DNA from: Ceratopteris richardii
Lineage: Eukaryota; Streptophyta; Polypodiopsida; Polypodiales; Pteridaceae
Direction: 5' to 3'
Assembly: GCA_020310875.1 (NCBI GenBank)
Contig: CM035420.1
Span: 183,926,559 to 183,990,558 of the forward strand
DNA: 64,000 nucleotides
A program made the translations under genes and the position numbers. Positions 10,374-20,341 of this stretch are shown here, piece after piece. Position 1 is the first letter of the stretch. Each line of letters opens with the position of its first letter. The notes beneath the pieces are model-generated. The model searched no databases. It worked only from the letters and a program-made list of their open reading frames with translations, and had not been told where the DNA came from.

Positions 10374-11756
10374 TGCATGGCAATGTAAATTGATGTGCAA
10401 TACTTTCTTCAGAAAGAACATTAAATTCATGTGACATGTATTCACCACCATGATTCATGTGAAGATTCAAAACCTTATTGCCACACAAATTTTTAGCCAT
10501 AGCTAAAATAATTATTAAGCAAGAGAATACACCCAAGTATGACATGTTGCATCATTAATGAAGGTAACAAAGTATACATGCTTGCCAAAAAATGGAGTCT
10601 TAGGATACACCCAAGTATGACATTTTGCCAAAAGATCGAGTCTTAGGATGCAACCAAGTATGGAATGTTGCATCATCAATGAAGGTAAAAAAGTATACAT
10701 GCTTGCCAAAAGATGGAGTCTTGATTGTACCACATACAAACAAGTTGCAATTTTTGTGTAGCACGTGTAGCACCATCTTTCGGAAAAGGATAACAATGCA
10801 TTTTTTGGAGTATACAACCTGCACATGCATGATTTTCAATGGAATCAAGTGTTGGCTCCAATAACCATATCCTTCTTTTGCAATTAAAGCAAACAATTGA
10901 AGTTCAAATGACCAAAATTAGCATGCCATAACTCCATTCCAGCCATAGAAGAAGTATGTGTAAGAAAGGCATTTGAGGTAACTCTCTTATATGTATCCAA
11001 GCGATACAAGCCATTGCATAAAGTCCTCGACATCACAACAACATCGTCATTCCTGAAATCATGAACCATACATTTGTTGTCAACAAAGTGTACATGAAGT
11101 TCAACACTAGCAATAGTAGGAACCGAAATTAAATTTTTCCTGATATCGAATACATACAATGCATTCTTGAGAGTAACAACACCTCCATTTGCAAGCATAA
11201 TCTGAATTTCTCCAACTCCAATTATAAGATAAGAGACATTGTTTACACATAAAAAAGTGCTCCCTTGGGTGCATCTTTCAAAGATAGAAAAAATCTTTTT
11301 CATAAAGCTATATGTTTTGATGCACCACTATCAAAGAACCAATCCAAATCAACTTCATTCACAATCATACATGTAGAATGTGATGATGAATCATAATGTC
11401 ATATAACAACACATGCCCAAACATCTTGAGAATAATTACTTTTATCATTCTTTACATTAGATGTATTCTCAACAATAAACATGCCAAATTCTTTCTTCTT
11501 TTCATTACACTTGGTAAGCTTTCTACATTCACCAATGGCGTGTCCAAGCTTTTGACAATACTTGCATCTCTTCTTCTTTTGCATATCACCATCATGACAA
11601 GAAGAAGCGAAGAGAAAGAGTGAGGTTTTGGTTTTGATGAACCCAAAGATAAACCATGCTTGCTTTTTCCTTTTTGTGTAATAGCAAGACTTTCTTGCAT
11701 TCCCTCTACTAAGCCACTTGCCTCTATTTTTGTATAAGTACATGACCTTGTTTGGT
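10374..11756 (-). mobile_element. Copia A fragment (gag end to integrase)
   Basis: Minus-strand Ty1/Copia fragment related to Copia B (16860-18240). From right to left it has a zinc knuckle (CKYCQKLGHAIGEC, about 11540), the protease region, a GAG-pre-integrase part (11303-10884: LISVPTIASVELHVHFVDNK, GMELWHANFGHLNF) and integrase core pieces (PSFGKHVYFFTFIDDAT). RT, RNase H, LTRs and most of gag are missing. Frames are broken throughout. It abuts the chromovirus LTR on its left. Confidence 0.82.
10525..10730 (-). repeat. Local triplication inside Copia A integrase
   Basis: The segment encoding the PSFGKHVYF..FI(N/D)DAT stretch appears about three times in a row: at 10531-10600, a short version at 10605-10645, and 10646-10720. 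Shared words are ACCCAAGTATG, TTGCATCATNAATGAAGGTAA, AAGTATACATGCTTGCCAAA and GGAGTCTT. Copia B has it once (17310-17390), so the extra copies are local tandem duplications. Confidence 0.75.
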
Positions 11757-13936
11757 CACTTAATTCAAGGCACAGTTAAACTTATCGACTTGTGATCATG
11801 TACAAGAGAGATTACACAATCTCACTCTACATTATATTATCTCTTGAGAGCATATGAATGCCTATGGTCAAGTGCATTGTAGCCACCTAGAGTCGTCACT
11901 CATATCAAAATTATAGGAGTTCTTTGAAGCAATCACGTTGAAGCTTTTTCTTTCTAAGCTTACACTGAAAGAGATATTTTTGCTATTGTGAGCATCAACA
12001 AGGACCGAAGAGGACAAGGAGGACATTTCCATTAACGGAACAAAATGAAAGCTCATCAGACTCTAGGCCCCACATTTCTTCCTACAAGACCACAAGATGG
12101 AAGCTTTTCCTTGGTGAAGTCTACCTCTCTATTTGTTCTCTATCATTGTTTTTGCACTATTCGTTGTCTGTTTTGGAGGAATTGCAAATTTGTCTCCCCG
12201 CTCTCTTGCATTATATTGAACCATATATCATGCACGTGATAGTTGAAGGGACATGAGTAGCATACCAATAGCTTCAAAGGCACTCTTGCAAACTCTCTGG
12301 CAGCACAAACCCACACCATAACAAATTATTACTACTTCTCGTCTGTGGTATCTTAGAGTGAATTCATCTAGATGACGAACATAATATTAGGGATCAAAGT
12401 GATGGTGACCTTGTACAGAGAGCAATCTTGGCTTCTCTTATGATGGCTTGGAATGAGACTATTAATGTAAATCCTCAGTTCCCCTTCAAGTGCGGATGGA
12501 GAAGATTATAGGTGTTCATGCATTTGTTATGGGCATCAATTTCTTAAAAAAAAACTATAGCAAATGTACCCCCAATTTTCTTATCACATCATTGATTTTT
12601 AACGATACTTTCTCTCATGGTCTATTTGTATCAATAGCTCGGACTAGCAAACTTGGCATCTAAGCATACTTATGGCATTCTGGACTCTGTTTCGTCAAGC
12701 TCAGTTCAAAGATGACATCCATCAAGAAATTACTTTGGAACTTACAAGAAAAATTGTATGTACATGTCATTCATGGGGAATGGATGAGTACACGGGGTGA
12801 TCATGGAGGCCATGTTGAGAGACCATGATGATGACCTCTTTTCAAGGTAGGGTGATCATGGATGGCATAATCATCAAGATATCTACATAGACACAATGGA
12901 TGGAGATGGTTCGATGGAGGATGTTGCCCTGGTTGGTAGCCCTTCAAGTGATTTACTATGTTGGTAGCTCTCTAGGTTTTCACATAGGAGATGTTGCTCA
13001 CATTACAACACTCCATGGTTGCACTTGCAAATGATATGTGGATGTGCCTCATATATTTCCCGCTTCATAATCATGATTGGGTGAGTAACCTTCCATGCTA
13101 GTAGATTGCTCTTTGTGGTACTTCACATTCACTAGTGAGGTAGTGTTGAGGGATCCATGTATGAAACTTATTAGTTTTCATAGGACTCATAGGAGGCATT
13201 CTAGCAGTCACCTAGTGCTCAACATGGATATAAAAAACGCCTAGAGGAAGCAAGGAGAGCGTAAAGATGACCTTCCACTTATTTTTTGTCTTCTTAGAAG
13301 AAACCTAGCACTACATTGTCTCTCGGTCATCCTACTATGTTAGCCTCATGATATCTACAGTTACAATATGGGGATGTACTTTAGGGTAACTCAAGATTAT
13401 GAGACATGTCAAAGCTGACGTGTGTAGGGAGTTTTTTTTTGTCAAGGGTTGTGGTTTTTGATGGATATGAAGGATGATTACTTGGATATTCCATGAACTA
13501 GATTTTCCTCTAGGGATCATTGATTCTTGTATTGCACATAAACTATTGGGAGTAATGGCTAACACAACATGATTTGCTGATACCTTAGGAGGATATCTAG
13601 ATGCTTAGGGGATCCTAGGGGTAGCCAATGAGCTTGGTTTGCCTCAAAGGGTCATGACACATATATATCATATAAACTTCTTACAAAAATGAGCTAGGAT
13701 GGTCTCGTGACACCTTAGGAGGAGATCAAGAGCTTGGAGGGTTTACCCATTGCATTCAACTATAACTTGTGGTGGTTCTAATCAGATGACTATGAAGTCT
13801 ATTAGGCCTTCTTCTTGAGATCACTGATTGAGTGAGAGAATGAGCCTAAGTTTGTATGACTTTGGAGTTAGTTATAATGTTGATGGATTGGTTCCCTAGT
13901 TTTAGTCTAGGAAATTACTCAAGACAACAATTCAGA
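11757..13936. other. No gene recognised
   Basis: About 2.2 kb with only short, unrelated open frames. I found no domain motif, LTR edge or RNA gene. The last ~80 bp (13860-13936) read like the tail of a Gypsy polyprotein before its PPT. The rest may be older decayed repeat. Confidence 0.5.
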
Positions 13937-14320
13937 ATAAGGGGGAAAGTGTTATGTCCCCAAATCCAAAGGACATCTATGATGGGTGCATGTAGTAATT
14001 TTTTTGGCCAAGTGTGGAGTGCCTACCCAAGTGTGAATGGGGCCACCTTCTTGAAAGAGACTATAAATAGGACCCATAGACTCATTTTTTATTCATTCCT
14101 CTTACGAGGCTCTTGGATTCTTGGTCCACCATCCTCCATACACCTATATGGTGTGAGTATGGTGGTATGGATACCATGCCCTTAAAAGGGATGCTACCTG
14201 CTTGGCAGTAGTCTCCTAGGCTCAGGGGTGGGTCACTATTGACCCTATGGCTGGGAGGTGAGTCAAATGTTCACTTTTCTATGTTTGTGAATATGGTTTG
14301 TGTTGTATCTTATGTTGTAG
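13937..14320 (+). repeat. Gypsy PPT and LTR fragment
   Basis: ATAAGGGGGAAAG (13937-13949) is a plant Gypsy polypurine tract and is followed by TGTTATGTCCCC, a common Gypsy LTR start. A TATA box (ACTATAAATAGG) lies at about 14059. The right LTR edge is uncertain because sequence resembling integrase begins near 14320. This is a different Gypsy family from the chromovirus and family G. Confidence 0.6.
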
Positions 14321-14321
14321 G

Positions 14322-14405
14322 GTATGCACCTTTTAGAATTGTATTTGGAAATAATCTACCAACTCCAATGACTTTAACTCAAATTAGTATTCCTATGGTT
14401 GATTC
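14322..14405 (+). pseudogene. Gypsy integrase scrap
   Basis: The plus frame reads GYAPFRIVFGNNLPTPMTL, which matches the GYSPF.ivYG..P.TPL motif near the end of the integrase core of Gypsy elements. It is cut by the Copia B LTR at 14406. The fragment is too short for a family call. Confidence 0.5.
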
Positions 14406-14661
14406 TGTTGGGTTCTAGGAGCACAAACGCAACAAGACACACGGAGAAGATGATGGCTGGAATAAATCTCTCTATTGACGACGAACTGAACTGAAGTAAG
14501 AGCTGAATAATATCCCTACGTACAAAGTACCACCACATATGAGTGAATCATGTATGTGGTAACATGGGGAAAAAACCTCTAGCCAGCACTAGAGTAAAAA
14601 GTGCCGATGTATAGGGAAAAGGTTCACATCAAAGCTACTCGAGGAACACATAAGTGTAACA
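14406..14661 (-). repeat. 3' LTR of Copia B
   Basis: 256 bp. On the minus strand it starts TGTTACACTTATG and ends CTAGAACCCAACA (TG...CA). It is preceded on that strand by the polypurine tract AGGGGGGTT (about 14662-14670). A related plus-strand LTR piece starts at 32433. Confidence 0.82.
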
Positions 14662-14707
14662 AACCCCCCTAGAGCGAATGATGTGAACACATATAGGGAG
14701 TGACAGA

Positions 14708-15196
14708 TCAGCCCCCACAAGGTAATAAGCCTAAAGCTTTGCGAAAAGCTTCAAACTTTTCCCGTGGAAGATCTTTGGTGAATATGTCTACCACATTATC
14801 TTGTGTAGGCACATATACCAAATCAATATCTCCTGCATGAAGGCGCTCTCTCACATAGTGATAATGCACCTCAATATGTTTGGTCCATGCATGAAACACT
14901 GGGTTTCGTGCAACAGCCGAAGCACTCTGACTATCAGTGAGAATATGCGTAGCAGCATCAATCTCCATGCAAAGATCCATCAATAGGCGTCTCAACCATA
15001 TACACTCCATTGTAGCTGTGAAAACTGCCCTGTACTCAGCTTCACAACTCGATGTCGCCACTGTAGGTTGCTTCTTACTCAACCAAGATATGCATGAGTC
15101 TCCAAGGAAAAAGCAATTACCACTAGTGGACACGCGAGTATCATAACAACCAGCCCAATCACTATTCTGTAAAAGCATGCAAGCATGGTTGAACAT
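14708..15196 (-). pseudogene. RNase H of Copia B
   Basis: An open stretch of 162 codons: SDWAGCYDTRVSTSGNCFFL, WLSKKQPTVATSSCEAEYRA, THILTDSQSASAVARNPVFH, HYHYVRERL, then VDIFTKDLPREKFEAFRKAL and a stop. This is a near full-length Copia RNase H with the conserved D, E, D acid positions (SDWAG, EAEYRA, TDSQSA). It is the C-terminal domain of Pol and lies in the same frame as the integrase part, but a frame change separates it from the RT C-terminal piece (15318-15641). Confidence 0.88.
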
Positions 15197-15317
15197 CTAT
15201 GCCATAAAAGAGACCTAAGCTCAAAGTGACTCGGAGATATCTAAACACATGTTTCACCACTTGCCAATGCTTAGTGCCAGGGCTATGCATGAATCGACTC
15301 AACTGGGAAACTGCATA

Positions 15318-16552
15318 CTATATATCCGGCCTTGTGTTGCATGCATATATAAGACATCCCACAACTTGCTGATAAAGAGAAGTGTCAAATGCGTCACTGG
15401 AATCCTCAACTGAGAACCTGAATCCTGTCTCAACTGGTGTGGAAATTGGCTTACAATCCTCAAAGTCAAAATGCTGAAGTAGTTTTTCAACGTACTTTGC
15501 TTGATGCATAACAACTCCCCCCTCAACGGATACAAACTGGATGCCAATATAGTAACTCAAAAGACCAAGATAAGTGACATCAAAAGTATGCTGCAAATCA
15601 ACCATAAGAATGTCAAGTTTTGCATGACATGACCCAGTCAAGAGTATGTCATCGAATAAAGAACAAGCACTATAAGATCAGCCCCATTTTTGCATACATA
15701 GAGTGTGCTTTCAATCGGACTACATGTGAAGCCAATAGCAATCAAGTGCTTATGGATTTTGTCATACCATGCACGTGGAGCTTGCTTGAGACCATACAAG
15801 GCTTTATGCAGGCAACAAACCATATGTTCTTTCCCTTTCATAGCAAATCCAGGAGGTTGCTTCACATAAACCTCTTCTTGCAAATCACCATTTAAAAAGG
15901 TTGTTTTTATGTCCAATTGATGCACTTTCCAACCTCGATGGGCAGCCAATGCAACCACGATACGAATGGTAGTCATGCATGAAGTAGGTGCAAAAGTTTC
16001 GTCATAGTCAATGCCATATTGTTGCGCATATCCTTTGGCAACCAATCTAGCTTTGTAGCGATTAATGCTACTATCAGATTTTCTCTTAATCTTATAAACC
16101 CACTTTGTACCAATGGCATTCTTTCCTTTTGGCAATTCACATAACTCCCAAGTACCAGTCCTATGTATGGAATCCATTTTTGATTGCATAGCACTCATCC
16201 ATTGTGGATCGTCACATGCATCTTCAAAAGAAAGTGGCTCTTCATTACATGTTGTAGCAATAAGAGAATAATCCACAAAATTACTTGATGCATGGTGAGA
16301 GCTTGATCTTGTTCTATCAAGTAAAGGTGCACTCAATTTGTTGTCCTGCAAAGTTTGTTTCAGCCACTTTGGCATAGATTGTGCACTCTTGATAGACATG
16401 TGTTCATTATGTAATACATCTTCAACATGTACATCATGCGTAGGCTGAATTTCATGCTCATTTTCAGCCATATTTTGACGCAAATGTTCAGCCATATGTG
16501 GCTGGAAATTTCCAGCAGTTTTGATAATTTTTGGATGAAATTTGTTAGCCAT
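15318..16552 (-). pseudogene. Reverse transcriptase of Copia B
   Basis: Codons from 16552 to 15638 give a long open RT: ARLVAKGYAQQYGIDYDETF, HQLDIKTTFLNGDLQEEVYV, KALYGLKQAPRAWYDKI and NGADLIVLVLY. Immediately after LVLY the frame goes wrong, reading SMTYS and a stop, while the +1 frame resumes with the RT thumb (TFDVTYLGLLSYYIGIQF) through 15318. A single-base deletion inside the Tyr-x-Asp-Asp codons explains this, so the lesion falls on the catalytic site. Lines 16552-16200 carry the linker before the RT. Confidence 0.88.
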
Positions 16553-16624
16553 GTTTGGCTGGAAATTCTCTGCATTTTCAGCCCTATTTGGCTGGAATTT
16601 TTCAGCCCTTTGAGCCTCAATTGG

Positions 16625-18028
16625 TTAGTCTACATGGCCATAATCAAGCGCACCATTTTGGAACAAAGACATGAGTGTATCGAACACATCTTGTGAGCTA
16701 AATGTTGGCTGTTTTTTGCATTCGAGTAGAGGGAAAACTGAATTTTCAGCAAATACCACATCTCGACTCACAATAATTGTGTTCGTCAATGGATGGTACA
16801 AACAATATCCCTTACTTTCAGCACTATAACCAACAAATATACATTTCTTTGCCTTGTCATCAAGTTTGTGACATTGTTGTGATGGCACAAGGGCATATGC
16901 CAAACAACCAAACACACGCATATGACTAACCATAGGCTTATGACAATTCCAAGCCTCATAAAGAGTGATGACTCTCAATGCTTTTGTAGGGCAGCGATTC
17001 AATACATAATTTGCACACATGACCGCTTCCATCCAAAACTTATCAAGAAGATGCTTTCCTTTAACCATACATCGTGCCATTTCAAATAGAGTTCTATTTT
17101 TACGCTCGGCAACACCATTTTGCTGAGGTGTATATGACACCGCACATTGGTGTGAAATACCTCTTTCACGAAGAAAAGCATTAAACTCATGTGACATGTA
17201 TTCACCACCACGATCCGTGCGTAGAGTCAAAAGCTTTTGTGAAGAAAAATTTTCAGCCGTAGCTAAAAATGCTTTGAAGCAAGAAAATACATCATCCTTT
17301 GCTTTCATAGGATACACCCATGTATGACGAGTAGCATCGTCAATGAAGATAACAAAATATACATGCTTCCCAAAAGATGGAGTTTTGACGGGACCACATA
17401 CATCACTATGAACAAGTTGCAATTCTTTTGTAGTGTGTGTATGACTATCTTTTGGAAAAGAAGCACAATGCATTTGTCCAAGAATGCAGCCTTCACATGC
17501 ATGCTTTTCAATGGACTCAAGTGTAGGCAAGCCAATAACCATGTCCTTCTTTTTCAAGTAGAGCAAACTATTGAAGTTCAAGATAACATCACCATTGCTA
17601 AAATCATGAACCATACACTTATCATCAACAAAGTGTACATGAAGTCCAACTTTGGCAATCAATGGAACTGAAATTAAGTTCTTCTTTATATCGGGCACAT
17701 ACAATGCATTTTTCAAGAGAATCACACCTCCATTTGCAATCGTAAGCTCAATTTCTCCTACTCCAATGATAGGATAAGAGGCATTGTTTGCACACACGAC
17801 TGTCCTCCTTTGGGTGCATCTTTCAAAGAGGCAAAAAAATCTTTTGCATGATGTTATGTGCTTTGAAGCACCAGTATCAAAGAACCAATCCGAATCCGCC
17901 TCACTCACAACCATACATTTAGAATGCAAAGAAGCATCATAATGACATGTAACAACACATGCCCAAAAATCTTGAGCCATGTTAGCTTCATCATTCTTTA
18001 CATTTGCTAAATTTTCAGCAATAGACAT
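16625..18028 (-). pseudogene. Protease, GAG-pre-integrase and integrase of Copia B
   Basis: 467 open codons. WFFDTGASKHIT (about residues 48-59) is the protease DTG active site. LKNALYVPDIKKNLISVPLI is the pre-integrase region. LVHSDVCGPVK, FIDDATRHTWVYP, LRTDRGGEYMS and PQQNGVAERKNRTL give the integrase core with its D, D and E, and FVGYSAESKGY closes it. It ends at a TAA near 16625. Copia B keeps the same frame downstream from 16552, so the stop is a single point lesion. The long open reading suggests a fairly recent element. Confidence 0.9.
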
Positions 18029-18109
18029 GCCGGATTCCTTCTTCTTTTCATTGCGTTTAACAAGCTTTCTACATTCATCAATAGTATGAACAGACTTTCG
18101 GCAATATTT

Positions 18110-18945
18110 TCATCTCTTCCTCTTTTGCAAATCGGCATCATTAGAGGAATGAGTGGAAGAGGAAGCTTGAGGCTTTGGTTTTGATGAACCCAAAGCTGAA
18201 CCATACTTGCTTTTCCCCTTTTGTGAGATAGCAAGTGCTTGTGTTCCCTTGATCAAACCACTCCTATTCACTCTAGATTGCTCTTCTTGCAAAAGAAGAG
18301 ACACAACCTCATCAAATGCATACATATTAGGATTTCCTTTTGCAATCAAACGGAGTGTAGTAGCAAAGCTTTGAAAAGATTCCAATAATCCTTTCAACAA
18401 TGTAGGAATGAGTGATGCATCCGGAATGATCTCATCTATGTTTGCCAATTGCTCTTTCAAGTCCTTGATGCGAGTCACATACACATCCACCGACTCATTT
18501 TCAGCAATACATACATCCTCAAGTTGCTTCCTCAAGTACACAATATGTGCTTCATTACGCACGGCATACAAAGAAGCAAGAGTGTCCCATGCATGTCGTG
18601 ATGTAGAACATGACCGAATGTGTGGAACTATATGACGCTTCACAGAAAGCGCAATCAAAGCATGAGCTTGAGCATCTTTTCATCCCATCTAAGCTTCTCT
18701 TGTGTAGGTGGAGAAGGAGAAACCACTGTACTCGAAGAAGAAGCTCCATCTGTGATAGTAGACTGTGAAGTAGAAGCATCTGCCGGTCTTCGATCTACAT
18801 CTGCCACTATGTTCCAAAGTTGTTTTGCAACAAGAACATGCTTCATCATGTAAGACCACATCGGATAGTTTGTCCCATCAAGCTTATCTTCAGCTTGAAG
18901 CATGCCAAACAAGTCATTGCTGCCCGCCATTTCACTAAGGAACAA
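18110..18945 (-). pseudogene. gag of Copia B
   Basis: The frame from 18945 reads MAGSNDLFGMLQAEDKLDGT and NYPMWSYMMKHVLVAKQLW, the N-terminal Copia gag (DUF4219/UBN2 type). It frameshifts near 18655 into IALSVKRHIVPHI, AWDTLASLYAVRNEAHIVYL, VCIAENESVDVYVTRI and SLIPTLLKGL, the UBN2 capsid. The zinc knuckle is at about 18080-18112. Its second Cys, His and third Cys remain (KYCRKSVHTIDEC), but the first Cys codon is TGA. Confidence 0.85.
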
Positions 18946-19020
18946 GAATGTGACAAAATCTTCACTTCGACGAAAGCTGAAATGAATGCTGAAATTTCAG
19001 CTCACAAACCGTCACTCTAA

Positions 19021-20341
19021 TGGCAATTCTGACTGTAATCTCAAAACAATTTAATGAAAATGAAAATGATTTCGCATGGTTGAACATGACTAAAGATAGA
19101 CTGAAGAGCATTAATAATAATCTTAAAGTCAATTTGCATAATGATACTATGATCTATTTCAAATCACATAAAAAACTAATGAAAATTCTTTTAAATTAGA
19201 GATACCATCAAGTTGGAATATACAATTTCATATAATTCTATTAAAACCATTCAAAGAACTCCCCTCACGAGTTCTATTATTGAACATTTACACCGATATT
19301 TTAGTACTTGAGAAAATATTGAATTATTATGTAAATACAAAACAAAAAAAGAATTCAATATCCTAAACATAGTGAAATATAAAAACCATTATGTGGAAGA
19401 ATGTGTATATGTGGAAGAATGTCTATGGATATAAAAATCATTACATGATAATGGCCACTTGATTGTTGCATATCATTGACAAACACAATAATTATGTAGA
19501 AAAATTTGATGTTTAAATTTCATGCACATGTTTTAATTTTCACATGAAACATGCTTAACATTGTTCAATGGTGTGACATGTGATTGCTCATCTATGTCTA
19601 ATTTCTACTTTCAGCCAAGGATAATTGCTTTTGAAATAAGGGCATGTTATTAATGGAATTATTAGATTTTATTTATTTTATTTGCCACATAATAATGATT
19701 TGTTACATGTGAAAATATGTGACATTAGCCGCATTATGCTTGGTAGAGAGAAATTCAATGTGATTTGTATTCTAATTAGCAATTCATGGACCATGAAGGC
19801 ATGGACATTTCATATTCATTCAATATTATAGATAAATTCTATAAAATAGGTGGCACTATAACTAGACCTTGGCTTGATGGAATATTTTTTGATTTTCTAT
19901 TTTTAAGACGATTAATTTGAGGATTTTGCAACATTATCACCATATTTTATGCAATGTTCTCTCAAAAACTTAGTATGCATAGAAGTTTAACTAATTTTGG
20001 AGAAGATTGATTAAAAAAATTGTAAATGTAATCTCTTAAGACATTCCTAGGCCCCTCTCTCGCAAAATTCTAAATGGAATCCCGGCGAAGAGAAGATAAT
20101 ATGCCCATTGTCATCCTCATGCTTTTGAAGCTCCTATGACTCACGTACAAAATCTCTTCTTCAATTAGAACTTGTTCATGTGTTTAATCGAAAGAGTGAA
20201 AGAAAGAAAAAGATCTCATTATTAGGCTTCCTACATAAAGCAGAGAGTTTCACGCTTCTTTGTTCACGCTTTCAGGTGTTCGCACGCTCTCAACTCCGTT
20301 CCACAGAGGTTGTGCAGAGGTTTTCGAACGAGCTTCAAATT
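19021..20341 (+). promoter_or_regulatory. Upstream region and 5' leader of p23 gene
   Basis: AT-rich stretch without TE coding motifs. TATA-like CTATAAAATAGG lies at 19839-19850, about 500 bp before the start codon, and could be a promoter if the 5' UTR is long. No closer convincing TATA was seen. The more GC-balanced part from about 20040 is probably transcribed leader. The exact transcription start cannot be read from the sequence. Confidence 0.35.

Larger units (their letters stand above)
14406..18945 (-). mobile_element. Copia B (3' LTR to gag; 5' LTR not found)
   Basis: Minus-strand Ty1/Copia element with a 3' LTR (14406-14661), RNase H, RT, integrase, protease and gag up to an ATG at 18945 or a few codons later. 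No initiator-Met primer site or 5' LTR copy was seen right of gag, so the 5' end is lost. It is the best preserved Copia here: almost all of gag-pol is in one frame. Visible lesions are a gag frameshift near 18655, a stop in the zinc knuckle, a stop near 16627 and a frameshift at the RT active site. Confidence 0.9.

Noticed and set aside
13856-14185. 109-codon plus ORF
   Set aside because: It runs across the Gypsy PPT and LTR start and has no protein motif.
19839-19850. Firm TATA box for p23
   Set aside because: CTATAAAATAGG is about 500 bp upstream of the start codon in AT-rich DNA. It is mentioned only as a possibility.
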